This document shows, in pieces, positions 1-8,885 of a DNA stretch of 64,000 bases. Each line of letters starts with the position of its first letter. Positions within the stretch are counted from its first letter, which is position 1. The notes below the pieces were generated by a model that saw only the letters and a program-made list of their open reading frames with translations, ran no database searches and was not told the origin of the DNA. Position numbers and translations under genes: made by a program. Source of the stretch: Bacteroidota bacterium (GTDB taxonomy: Bacteria > Bacteroidota > Bacteroidia > Bacteroidales > Prolixibacteraceae); the NCBI GenBank assembly GCA_030698405.1, contig JAUYMU010000112.1, positions 16,554 through 80,553 of the forward strand, read 5' to 3'.

Positions 1-191
1 TAAAATCAGCAGACCAGGACATTAGGAAAATAGTTATTCTTGATAAGACAGGAATAGTTCAGTCTAAGCAATTGTATGGCGTAGGAACAAGACAAATTAA
101 CATGAATGTTTCAGGTTTAACGCCAGGCGTTTATATTGTCAGGATATTTAACGGAAAACAATGGACAGCCATTAAATTAATTAAGGAATAA
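1..191 (+). CDS. C-terminal end of a T9SS-sorted secreted protein (5' end outside window)
   Basis: An open frame enters from the left edge and stops with TAA at 189-191, giving about 62 residues. The sequence has the usual shape of a Por-secretion (type A) sorting domain: a short beta segment, then LTPGVYIVRI, then a basic end (IKLIKE). Such domains direct periplasmic proteins through the type IX secretion system to the surface. The catalytic part lies outside the window, so the function is unknown; the glycosidases that follow suggest a surface enzyme, which is inference only. The stop codon touches the left arm of the inverted repeat at 191-319. Confidence 0.8.
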   Translation, partial: KSADQDIRKIVILDKTGIVQSKQLYGVGTRQINMNVSGLTPGVYIVRIFNGKQWTAIKLIKE

Positions 192-319
192 GTCCACTCC
201 GAAAAGTGGTTTTTCGTCATTACGAACGAAGTGAAGCAATCTTAACATGCATAATACCAGTATAATGAGATTGCTTCGTGCCTCGCAATGACATGCTTTT
301 AGACTTTTCGGAGCAGACT
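191..319. repeat. Nested REP-like inverted repeat
   Basis: The outer arms 191-207 and 303-319 are complementary at 15 of 17 positions (core CTCCGAAAAGT). A second imperfect palindrome is nested inside: 216-241 (ATTACGAACGAAGTGAAGC) against 268-291 (GATTGCTTCGTGCCTCGC). The left arm begins on the last base of the preceding stop codon, so the transcript could fold just after translation ends. Sequences of this GAAGCAATCT type recur in many Bacteroidota genomes as REP-like elements (general knowledge). It may act as a transcript end or stabiliser. Confidence 0.7.
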
Positions 320-354
320 CGAGCTTTAAATAACAATCAATAAAATAAATATCT

Positions 355-1938
355 ATGAAACACAAATTATTCATCGTCGGGATATTGGCTTTAACGCTGA
401 TGTCCTGCCAGAAAAACACAACAACTGACAGTAAAACCATTTCTCCGGAAGAACTTAAAGACAAAATTGCCGGAGGATGGGCAGGTAAAATGATTGGCGT
501 TACTTATGGCGCTCCAACCGAGTTCAAGGCTTTAAGTAAAACTTTTGAGGATTCTATCAAATGGATTCCTGCTGACATTAAAGGTTCGATGTGGCAGGAC
601 GATATTTATGTCCAGCTTACCTTTATGGAAACGATGGATCAATATGGAATTGATGCCCCGGCCAAGAAGTTTCAGGAACTTTTAGCCAAAGCTGGTTATC
701 AGCTTTGGCATGCCAATATGCAGGCACGGAAAAACTATTTCGATAGCATTTTTCCACCACAATCAGGAAGTCCGGAATATAGTATGCATGCCGATGACAT
801 TGATTTTCAGATTGAATCTGATTATCTCGGTTTCATGTGCCCCGGGATGCCTCAGACAGCTACCAAAATGGCAGATAAAATAGGTCACATCATGAATTAT
901 GGGGATGGTGTATATGGAGGTATTTTTGTTGCTGCTCTATACTGTGAAGCTTTTTTCGAATCTGACATTCCGACCTTGGTCAATAAGGCGATTCAATCAT
1001 TACCTGAAAAAAGTGCCTACTATAACATTATTCAGGATGTAATTGATTATCACAAATTATATCCAAACGATTGGAGAGCTGCATGGAATGAACTGGAAGT
1101 CAAATGGGGCAAAAAAGACATTTGTGGCGCCGGTTTGGATTTCAATATCGATGCGACCCTGAATGGTGCCTACATCGCAATGGGTTTGCTTTATGGAAAC
1201 GGAGACCCGATGAAAACACTTGAAGTTTCCACACGTTGTGGCCAGGATTCGGACTGTAATCCGTCGAATGCCATGGCCGTGCTTGGTGTAATAAAAGGAT
1301 TTAGCGGGTTACCTCAAGAGATGCAAGAAGGTGTTAATGCAGTCGGCGACTCGTTGTTTATCCATACAACTTACTCTTTTAATAGCGCTGTAAACAGAAC
1401 CTACGAATATGCTCTTGAACTGATACAAAAAGAAGGAGGTAAAGTGACTGATAAAGAGATCTCCATCAAAGTGCAACAGCCTCAACCTTTGCCATTGGAA
1501 ATTTCGTTTCCAAATACTAAATTCGAGAGAATAATCTCTGTTTTTGATGACAAAGAATGGAAGTTTACAGGTGACTGGAAAGCCCACGAAATAACCACAT
1601 GGCAGAAGAAAATCGAAAAACAGGCGATGGTATCTGGAAAAGCAGGCGATACGGCAGAGTTAAAATTCACCGGCACGGGCATTTCTATCGAAGGTAACTG
1701 GTACAAAGATGGCGGTAAAGCCGACGTTTTTGTTGATGGTAAATTGCATCGAACAATCGATACCTATTATTTTTATGCCAATCAGGAACACACTACAAGC
1801 ATCTGGCATGTGATGAACCTTCAGCCTGGTGAACATACCGTCAAGTTGGTGGTCAAAGGCGAAAAACGACCTGAGGCCACAGGAATGAATGTTTATATCA
1901 CGAAAGCATTTGTTTTCACTACTGCATCGGCACAATAA
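355..1938 (+). CDS. ADP-ribosylglycohydrolase-family lipoprotein with C-terminal beta-rich domain
   Basis: 527 residues. The start is ATG with a lipoprotein signal peptide; lipobox LMSC places the lipidated cysteine at 18. Residues about 35-380 match the ADP-ribosylglycohydrolase (DraG/ARH-like) fold: GGWAGKMIGV near the start, WQDDIYVQLTF, HADDID at 145-150, and RCGQDSDCNPSNAMAVLG from 294 as the C-terminal metal-binding Asp motif. Residues about 395-527 form a separate beta-rich, probably carbohydrate-binding module. Members in glycan loci are periplasmic or outer-membrane proteins whose substrate is usually unknown; an N-glycosidase-type activity on a sugar rather than ADP-ribose is inference. 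It is 33 bp from the next gene, so probably co-transcribed with the GH27 gene. Confidence 0.85.
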   Translation: MKHKLFIVGILALTLMSCQKNTTTDSKTISPEELKDKIAGGWAGKMIGVTYGAPTEFKALSKTFEDSIKWIPADIKGSMWQDDIYVQLTFMETMDQYGIDAPAKKFQELLAKAGYQLWHANMQARKNYFDSIFPPQSGSPEYSMHADDIDFQIESDYLGFMCPGMPQTATKMADKIGHIMNYGDGVYGGIFVAALYCEAFFESDIPTLVNKAIQSLPEKSAYYNIIQDVIDYHKLYPNDWRAAWNELEVKWGKKDICGAGLDFNIDATLNGAYIAMGLLYGNGDPMKTLEVSTRCGQDSDCNPSNAMAVLGVIKGFSGLPQEMQEGVNAVGDSLFIHTTYSFNSAVNRTYEYALELIQKEGGKVTDKEISIKVQQPQPLPLEISFPNTKFERIISVFDDKEWKFTGDWKAHEITTWQKKIEKQAMVSGKAGDTAELKFTGTGISIEGNWYKDGGKADVFVDGKLHRTIDTYYFYANQEHTTSIWHVMNLQPGEHTVKLVVKGEKRPEATGMNVYITKAFVFTTASAQ

Positions 1939-1971
1939 ATACATTTGGAATGTTTTGTACCTTAGAGCTCA

Positions 1972-3561
1972 ATGGACATGAAATCTGTTTTCCCTGAAAA
2001 AATAATCCGATATTGTTCTTTACTTTTTATTTCGCTATTTCTGGTTCCTTTTGCAGATGCAAGCCAAACTGGTGGAGAAATAAAAGTATGGATGCCAATA
2101 AGTCTAAATGATCGGGAAGTTTATACGCCCGCCCCAAAACCGCAACCCCGCATCAATGGCCCATTGGTTTATGGGTGTCGCCAGAGAAATCCATTTCTGT
2201 ACCGTATTCCTTGTCAGGGCGAGCGGCCAATTCAGTTTTCAGTAAAAAATTTACCCGCTGGTCTGAACCTTGATTCTTCAACAGGTATTATCACCGGAAA
2301 TACTCCACCCAAAGGCGAATACAATCTGACGATTAAAGCTGTCAATTCAAAAGGGAAAGATCAGCGGAAACTGAAAATAGTTTCAGGAGAGAAACTGGCA
2401 CTTACACCTCCGATGGGTTGGAACCACTGGTATGCCCATTACGACCGGATTACCGATAAAATGGTGCGTGAAGCTGCCGATTTCATGATCAGCAGTGGAA
2501 TGGCCGATGCGGGATATCAGTATATAAACATCGACGATTGTTGGGCAAATGCCCCCAAAGCCAGTGATTCGCTGCGTGTTGGCCCGCTGAGGGATGACAA
2601 GGGGAATATTAATACCAATATTTATTTCCCGGATATGCTAGGTCTTACCAATTATATTCATTCAAAAGGCCTGAAAGCGGGTATTTATAGCTCTCCGGGA
2701 CCATTGACCTGTGCTGGTTTTACAGGTGCCTATCAACACGAAGAACAAGATGCTCGCCAGTTCGCATCCTGGGGATTTGATTTTCTGAAATACGACTGGT
2801 GTTCGTATTTCGGAATTCATAAAGATGATAATAGCCTTGAAGCGTATCAGAAACCAATGCGTCAAATGGGTAGTATCCTGAAATCATTGGATCGCGACAT
2901 CGTTTTTAACCTGTGTCAATACGGAAGAGCAGATGTATGGAAATGGGGTGGCGAAGTTGGTGGCAATAGTTGGCGTACCGGCGACGACCTGGGATTTGAA
3001 CTCGACCGGGTTTTCGATGTTGCCATCAGGAATACTAAATACAGACAGTACTCAAAACCAGGCGAATGGAACGATCCGGATTACATTCAGATTGGCTGGA
3101 TTGGTAACGCCCATGGAATGGGGGCTCCGGAACTTACGAAGATGTTGCCATCCATGCAATATGCTTATATGTCGCTGTGGAGCCTGATTGCATCCCCGCT
3201 GATTTACAGTGGCGACATGTCGAAGCTGGATGCGTTTACGATCAATGTACTCTGTAATTCTGAAGTGATTGAGGTGAATCAGGATATTTTAGGCGAATGT
3301 GGATTGGTTATTCAGAAAGCTGACAGTAGTTTTATAATGATCAAAAATCTGGCTGACGGCTCGAAAGCGGTTGGACTTTTTAACCGTGGGAAGAACATTG
3401 CGGAAGTGGAAGTTGATTGGACTGAACTTAAAATATCAGGAAAACATGCTGTCCGCGATTTGTGGCATCAGAAAAACCTGGGTGCTTATAAACAGAAATT
3501 TAGAGCGCAAGTTCCTGCCCAGGGTGTGGTAATGGTGAAAATCAGCAGAAAACAGAACTAA
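1972..3561 (+). CDS. Alpha-galactosidase, glycoside hydrolase family 27
   Basis: 529 residues. The start is ATG at 1972, with a second in-frame ATG two codons later; the signal peptide ends near FADA. Residues about 60-140 look like a small Ig-like domain. The GH27 barrel begins at LALTPPMGWNHWYAHYD (about 143). Visible catalytic motifs are KYDWC with the nucleophile Asp at 275, and NSWRTGDD with the acid/base Asp at 338 or 339, followed by GEWNDPDY. A C-terminal antiparallel beta domain completes the protein. It removes terminal alpha-galactose (or a related alpha-linked sugar) from oligosaccharides in the periplasm or at the surface. Gaps of 33 and 15 bp to its neighbours suggest one operon from 355 to 5343. 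Confidence 0.92.
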   Translation: MDMKSVFPEKIIRYCSLLFISLFLVPFADASQTGGEIKVWMPISLNDREVYTPAPKPQPRINGPLVYGCRQRNPFLYRIPCQGERPIQFSVKNLPAGLNLDSSTGIITGNTPPKGEYNLTIKAVNSKGKDQRKLKIVSGEKLALTPPMGWNHWYAHYDRITDKMVREAADFMISSGMADAGYQYINIDDCWANAPKASDSLRVGPLRDDKGNINTNIYFPDMLGLTNYIHSKGLKAGIYSSPGPLTCAGFTGAYQHEEQDARQFASWGFDFLKYDWCSYFGIHKDDNSLEAYQKPMRQMGSILKSLDRDIVFNLCQYGRADVWKWGGEVGGNSWRTGDDLGFELDRVFDVAIRNTKYRQYSKPGEWNDPDYIQIGWIGNAHGMGAPELTKMLPSMQYAYMSLWSLIASPLIYSGDMSKLDAFTINVLCNSEVIEVNQDILGECGLVIQKADSSFIMIKNLADGSKAVGLFNRGKNIAEVEVDWTELKISGKHAVRDLWHQKNLGAYKQKFRAQVPAQGVVMVKISRKQN

Positions 3562-3576
3562 AAAAATAAAAAACAC

Positions 3577-5343
3577 ATGAACGCTAAACATATATTAATC
3601 ACCTTTCTGTCTCTTATTTGGGGAGTACAGATTGGATTTTCTCAATCGTCAACTGTTCGAAATCATACTGTTCTGTTGCCCGAAAGCGTAAAGGCAATTG
3701 CAGCTAAATGCAATCAGCCTTTGCTCGGCAAGAACACGTTTGTGTTCGATCCGGCAATGGATATGAAGGAAGTTCAAACATTGATCGATTCGATACATGC
3801 CGGTCAGGTCTATCCCCAGAATGAATTTTCCAAAAACCGTTATGCGCTACTGTTTAAGCCCGGAACCTATCATTTGGATGTCAGGGTTGGCTACTACATG
3901 CACATTATGGGTTTGGGAAATTCTCCCGAAGATGTGGTGATTGTCGGGGCAGTCAGGTCAAACTCAGATCAGGGTGGACATGTGCTGTGCAATTTCTGGC
4001 GTACAGCCGAGAATTTAACGATTGTTCCTGCGAAGGATTCAACCAATACCTGGGCAGTTTCGCAGGCGGCGCCCTTGCGCCGTGTTTATGTGAAGGGAAA
4101 TCTGAAGTTATTCGAGGGCGCTTCCAGCGGAGGTTTTATGGCCGATTGTAAAATTGAAGGAACAGTATTTTCCGGCTCGCAACAACAATGGTTAACGCGA
4201 AATTCAGTTTTCGAAAAATGGGACGGCGGCGTTTGGAATATGATGTATGTTGGAGTAGTCAATGCCCCGCAGGAGAATTGGCCGGAAAAGCCGGTTACCA
4301 CCATCAAAGAAACACCTGAAGTGCGCGAAAAACCATATTGGACTTATTCAGGAGGAAAATTTATTTTGAGAATTCCAGCGTTGAAGAAAAATTCAACCGG
4401 TGTTGACTGGAACGATCAGAGTAACGAAAAGACAATTTCGATGGATGACTTTTATATCGCCAAACCTGAAGTTGACAATGCAAAATCGATTAATAAAGCC
4501 TTAAATAAAGGGAAACACATACTTTTTACTCCCGGGATATATTCGTTAAGCGAAAGCCTGAAGGTTAAACATTCAGGAACAGTTGTAATGGGAATTGGAA
4601 TGACTACGCTGGTTCCGGAAAATGGGAATAAAGCGATTGAAGTTTCCGATATTGATGGGGTGACGATTTCCAGTTTGCTGATTGATGCAGCAAAAATTCA
4701 TTCTGAAACACTCATGCAAGTTGGAAAACCCGGATCGAAAAAAAATCATCAGTCAAATCCTACCTTTCTATTTGATGTGTTTTTCAGGGTTGGCGGCCCT
4801 CACGAAGGATCTGCGACACGTTGTTTGGTGATCAACAGTAACAATGTTTACGCAGATCATGCCTGGATTTGGCGGGCCGACCATGGTACCGGTGTTGGCT
4901 GGGACAAGAATAAATGTGCCAATGGATTGATTGTGAACGGAGATAATGTTACAATTTATGGACTTTTCAATGAGCATTTTCAGGAATACCAGACCATTTG
5001 GAATGGAGACAGTGGTCGGGTATATTTTTACCAAAGTGAAATGCCTTATGATCCACCAACTGTTGATTCATGGAAACATGGAGATACGTTTGGATTTGCG
5101 TCATACAAAGTGGCCGATCATGTAAAAAGTCACAAGGCTTGGGGAATAGGTATTTACAATGTTTTTTACGATGCCCCGGTCATAGTCGATCAGGCGATTG
5201 AAACACCGCAAGCAGTTGAAAATGGATTTTACCATAAAGTCATTTTTTGGCTGAACGGAAATAAGGAAAGTGTCGTGAAGAGCATCATCAACGGTAAAGG
5301 TGGAAGCGTTAACAGTTCGAATAGAAAAGCAACTATGAAGTAA
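3577..5343 (+). CDS. Secreted beta-helix protein (GH55 / pectate-lyase-like)
   Basis: 588 residues with a signal peptide ending near GFSQ. Two similar halves begin at about 55 (NTFVFDPAMD) and 295 (FYIAKPEVDN). Each continues into a FxPGxYxL turn, LLFKPGTYHL and ILFTPGIYSL, as expected for a two-part right-handed beta helix such as GH55 exo-beta-1,3-glucanases and the related secreted proteins often mislabelled adenylyl cyclase. Motifs NFWRTAENL and WAVSQAAPLRRVYV are typical of that group. The neighbouring GH16 enzymes make a beta-glucan substrate plausible, but I cannot identify the catalytic acid, so activity is inference. Confidence 0.65.
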   Translation: MNAKHILITFLSLIWGVQIGFSQSSTVRNHTVLLPESVKAIAAKCNQPLLGKNTFVFDPAMDMKEVQTLIDSIHAGQVYPQNEFSKNRYALLFKPGTYHLDVRVGYYMHIMGLGNSPEDVVIVGAVRSNSDQGGHVLCNFWRTAENLTIVPAKDSTNTWAVSQAAPLRRVYVKGNLKLFEGASSGGFMADCKIEGTVFSGSQQQWLTRNSVFEKWDGGVWNMMYVGVVNAPQENWPEKPVTTIKETPEVREKPYWTYSGGKFILRIPALKKNSTGVDWNDQSNEKTISMDDFYIAKPEVDNAKSINKALNKGKHILFTPGIYSLSESLKVKHSGTVVMGIGMTTLVPENGNKAIEVSDIDGVTISSLLIDAAKIHSETLMQVGKPGSKKNHQSNPTFLFDVFFRVGGPHEGSATRCLVINSNNVYADHAWIWRADHGTGVGWDKNKCANGLIVNGDNVTIYGLFNEHFQEYQTIWNGDSGRVYFYQSEMPYDPPTVDSWKHGDTFGFASYKVADHVKSHKAWGIGIYNVFYDAPVIVDQAIETPQAVENGFYHKVIFWLNGNKESVVKSIINGKGGSVNSSNRKATMK

Positions 5344-5475
5344 TATAATGATTAACAACGAAATAACAAACCTCCTTTTCAAATAAATACTGCTACAAAT
5401 GGTTCCTTTTTGGTTAAAAGAAAGAGGATCTGAAGTATATCAACTATATTTATAAAAACAATAAAAACAAATAAA

Positions 5476-7020
5476 ATGCAAAAAACAATATTTTTAACTT
5501 TCTCCGTTTTCCTCTTTCTAACTTTCATCCAGCCATCAGCGGCTCAAACTAATAGTGCAATAAATCAGGGTAATTTCCTGAAAAATGGTGTTGTGGCACA
5601 CCGTGGGGCCTGGAAAAAAGACGGATTACCTCAGAACTCGATCGCTTCGTTAAAAAAGGCAATTAGTCTGGAAGTTGCCGGTTCTGAATTCGATGTACAA
5701 CTAACCGCCGACGGAGTTTTGGTACTAAACCACGACCCGGTTTATGAAGGGCTGCACATCGAAAAAACAAAATATTCGGGTCTGAAAAAATATCCGTTGA
5801 AAAATGGGGAAGTTCTTCCAACCCTCGATAATTATCTGAAAATTGGAATGAAACAGCAGAAAACCCGGTTAATTCTTGAATTAAAACCGTCGCAGATCAG
5901 CAAGGAACGATCATTGCTTCTGGCTCAGAAAGCTGTTGCGAAAGTAAATAAAATACGTGCACAACCCTGGATAACCTACATCAGTTTCGATTATGACATT
6001 CTGAAAGAAATAGTTCGTTTAGATCCGTCGGCAAAAACGATGTACCTCAACGGTAATGTTTCTCCGGAACAGCTAAAAGCGGATGGAATATCCGGTGCAG
6101 ATTATCATTTCAACGTTTTCAAAAAAGACGAACAATGGATTGGCAATGCCCGGAAAGCAGGAATTGAAACAAATGTATGGACGGTAAATGATCCTTTACT
6201 GATGGATTATTTTCTTGCCCGCGACATTGATTATATCACTACCGACGAACCTGAAATCCTGCTAAAAAAAGTAGCTGAAAAGGAACAAAATCCAAATTGG
6301 AAACTGGTTTGGTTTGATGAATTTAATACCACCGGCCTGCCTGATTCGACCAAATGGAACTACGACACCCGTGGAAATACGTATGGTTGGGGAAACAACG
6401 AAGCGCAATGGTACAACGTTGCCAATCTGAAAAATACACAGCTGACCGATGGCACTCTAAAAATCATCGCCCGTCAGGAACCGACTTCAGGCAAAAAATA
6501 TTCCTCCGGAAGGTTGACCACCAAAAGCAAAGGTGACTGGAAATACGGCAAGTTTGAAGTCAGGGCAAAACTACCTTCAGGAAAAGGTACATGGCCTGCC
6601 ATCTGGATGCTGTCGTCGGACAATACCTATGGAGGATGGCCTAAAAGCGGCGAAATTGACATTATGGAACACGTTGGGTACGATCCCGATTCGGTGCATT
6701 CGACGGTTCACACCCAAAAATACAATCATACAAAAGGCACCCAGGTAGGAAAGGCAATTGCGGTGAAAACTGCTATCTCCCAATTTCATGTTTATACCAC
6801 CGAATGGGACGAAAATGAAATCAGAAGTTATGTGGATGGAATTCTCTATTTTTCCTTTCAGAAAGAGGACAGCGGATTCGATGCATGGCCTTTTGACCAA
6901 CCGTTTCATTTAATCCTGAACCTTGCAATTGGCGGCGGTTGGGGTGGAAAGCACGGGATTGATGACAGCAAATTTCCACATACGCTTGAAGTTGATTACG
7001 TAAGAGTTTATCAGAAATAG
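5476..7020 (+). CDS. Fusion of glycerophosphodiester phosphodiesterase (GDPD) and GH16 glucanase domains
   Basis: 514 residues with a signal peptide ending near SAAQ. Residues about 37-265 are a GDPD domain with its key residues visible: HRG (His42, Arg43), Glu71 and Asp73 in GSEFDVQ, and His86 in NHDP. Residues about 275-514 are a GH16 domain with catalytic EIDIME (Glu393, Asp395, Glu398) and the conserved WPAIWML and EVDYVRVYQ segments. GH16 enzymes cut beta-1,3/1,4-glucans or galactans; GDPD enzymes hydrolyse glycerophosphodiesters. The two activities on one secreted chain suggest a substrate carrying glycerophosphate, or coupled removal of a decoration. The promoter is probably its own, as the gap upstream is 132 bp. 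No T9SS tail is present. Confidence 0.9.
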   Translation: MQKTIFLTFSVFLFLTFIQPSAAQTNSAINQGNFLKNGVVAHRGAWKKDGLPQNSIASLKKAISLEVAGSEFDVQLTADGVLVLNHDPVYEGLHIEKTKYSGLKKYPLKNGEVLPTLDNYLKIGMKQQKTRLILELKPSQISKERSLLLAQKAVAKVNKIRAQPWITYISFDYDILKEIVRLDPSAKTMYLNGNVSPEQLKADGISGADYHFNVFKKDEQWIGNARKAGIETNVWTVNDPLLMDYFLARDIDYITTDEPEILLKKVAEKEQNPNWKLVWFDEFNTTGLPDSTKWNYDTRGNTYGWGNNEAQWYNVANLKNTQLTDGTLKIIARQEPTSGKKYSSGRLTTKSKGDWKYGKFEVRAKLPSGKGTWPAIWMLSSDNTYGGWPKSGEIDIMEHVGYDPDSVHSTVHTQKYNHTKGTQVGKAIAVKTAISQFHVYTTEWDENEIRSYVDGILYFSFQKEDSGFDAWPFDQPFHLILNLAIGGGWGGKHGIDDSKFPHTLEVDYVRVYQK

Positions 7021-7118
7021 TAAAATCTTGAATTGATCTTTACAAAAGATTTATTTTTTCGGTATGTTGTCAACGTGGGTTTTCTTCCTAAATTTGGAAG
7101 ACTAAACCGAACAGCAAG

Positions 7119-8843
7119 ATGAAGAAATTAATCCTTTCCATTTTTATTCTTTGCTTTGCAATTCAAGCCTTTCCGCAGAAATACGTTAAAGTTTGGAGCG
7201 ATGAATTTAATAAACCCGGCTTGCCCGACAGCACAAAATGGGATTACGAAGTCGGCAAAATCCGCAATGCCGAATTACAGTATTACACCTATAAACGTAA
7301 GGAGAATGCACGTATTCAGGATACCGTTCTGATACTTGAAGCACGCAAAGAAGCATTTCAGGGGGCAAGCTATACCTCGGCAAGTTTAATATCGAGGTAC
7401 AAAGGCGACTGGCTTTATGGCAAGTTTGAAATCAGTGCCAAAGTACCAACAGGCAATGGCACCTGGCCAGCCATCTGGATGATGCCGACCGACGATGAAT
7501 ATGGAGGATGGCCCAAAAGCGGCGAAATCGATATTATGGAATACGTGGGGATGAATCCGAACAATTTGTACTATACTGCCCATTTTGAAGGAACAAATGG
7601 TTCAGGGCATCAGAGTTCGGGTACGCAAACTACTTATAACCAACCTTACACCAGGTTTATCACTTTTACATTTATATGGTCGCCAACCAAACTGGAATGG
7701 TATGCTGACGGAGTAAAAAAATACACCTACAACAAACCCTCAAACGACCAGCGAGTATGGCCTTTCAATAAAATGTTTTACATGATCCTGAACCTGGCTT
7801 ATGGTGGAAGTTGGGGCGATCAAAAAGGACATGACGACACAAAATTACCGCACAAGTTTTTAATCGATTATGTAAGAGTATATCAACTTCAGGAAACAGA
7901 AGGACCATTTTCACTTACCATTGAGCCATCAACCGGCGGAACTGTTGAAGTATCGCCCCAACTGGATTCTTATCCTGAAGGAACAATGGTTACCCTGACT
8001 GCCAAACCTGAAAACGGTTACGAATTTGATAAATGGCTGCATATGGGTTCCGCCAATCCGATGACAATCGAAGTTTCAAAAAACATCACTTTGATACCGG
8101 TTTTCAAAAAAAAAAATGAACTGATCCAAAACGGTGATTTCAGTTCAGGATTAAAATACTGGGGCAATCTTTATTTTTACAGCGCAGGCAACAAAGCCAC
8201 AGCATCAGTTGTTGACGGGGTTTATGTTCTTAATGTAAGCAGTCCGGGCACGGCCAACTGGCATATCGTTGACCAACAGCTGAATATTCCTTTTATCAAT
8301 GCTGCAAATTACAAAATGACGTTCGATGCCTGGTCTGACAATCCTGGCATTGCAGATGTTTTTATTTCGAAAAACTACGATGACTATGGAAATTACTACT
8401 CAACAACCAGAAGTATTACGGGAGTAAAACAGACATTCATCTGGACAGTAAAAATGAATAAGCCAACCGATTACAATTGCCGGTTTGGTTTTGGATTTGG
8501 TAAGTTTACAGGCAATGTTTACCTCGATAATGTGAGCGTCGAAAAACAGGTTCCAACCGGAAAAAAAGTTTTGACAGGTATTAAAAATGAAGAATTTAGC
8601 CTTTTCCCGAACCCAACTTCCGGCGAAATTACAATTTCAGGTAATTCAGTCAGTTCGCCGGTTACCCTGATTTTATACAATCTTCAGGGACAATTGATAT
8701 CAACGATTCTGAACAATCAGTATCTCACAAAGGGAAATACAGTTACATTTAACCTAAGAAATGAAGTTGCAAGCCCCGGGATTTATCTGCTCCGGTTGAC
8801 AAACAAGGATAATTCATTTACCCGAAAAGTAATACTTAACTAA
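7119..8843 (+). CDS. GH16 endo-glucanase with repeat, carbohydrate-binding and T9SS domains
   Basis: 574 residues with a signal peptide (QAFPQ). The GH16 catalytic domain occupies about 20-262, with EIDIME (Glu136, Asp138, Glu141), WPAIWMM and IDYVRVYQ. Residues about 265-335 form an InlB/bacterial-repeat-like module (ending in LIPVFKKK). About 338-480 resembles a CBM4/9-type module starting LIQNGDFSSGLKYW. From about 495 there is a T9SS type A sorting domain (LFPNPTSGEI, ending KVILN). The enzyme is therefore probably exported and surface-anchored. The catalytic domain is closely similar to that of the upstream GDPD fusion, so the two look like paralogues within the locus. Confidence 0.92.
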   Translation: MKKLILSIFILCFAIQAFPQKYVKVWSDEFNKPGLPDSTKWDYEVGKIRNAELQYYTYKRKENARIQDTVLILEARKEAFQGASYTSASLISRYKGDWLYGKFEISAKVPTGNGTWPAIWMMPTDDEYGGWPKSGEIDIMEYVGMNPNNLYYTAHFEGTNGSGHQSSGTQTTYNQPYTRFITFTFIWSPTKLEWYADGVKKYTYNKPSNDQRVWPFNKMFYMILNLAYGGSWGDQKGHDDTKLPHKFLIDYVRVYQLQETEGPFSLTIEPSTGGTVEVSPQLDSYPEGTMVTLTAKPENGYEFDKWLHMGSANPMTIEVSKNITLIPVFKKKNELIQNGDFSSGLKYWGNLYFYSAGNKATASVVDGVYVLNVSSPGTANWHIVDQQLNIPFINAANYKMTFDAWSDNPGIADVFISKNYDDYGNYYSTTRSITGVKQTFIWTVKMNKPTDYNCRFGFGFGKFTGNVYLDNVSVEKQVPTGKKVLTGIKNEEFSLFPNPTSGEITISGNSVSSPVTLILYNLQGQLISTILNNQYLTKGNTVTFNLRNEVASPGIYLLRLTNKDNSFTRKVILN

Positions 8844-8885
8844 ATATCTAAAAGTTTAAAAACTAAAATTTAACGAAACCCAACC

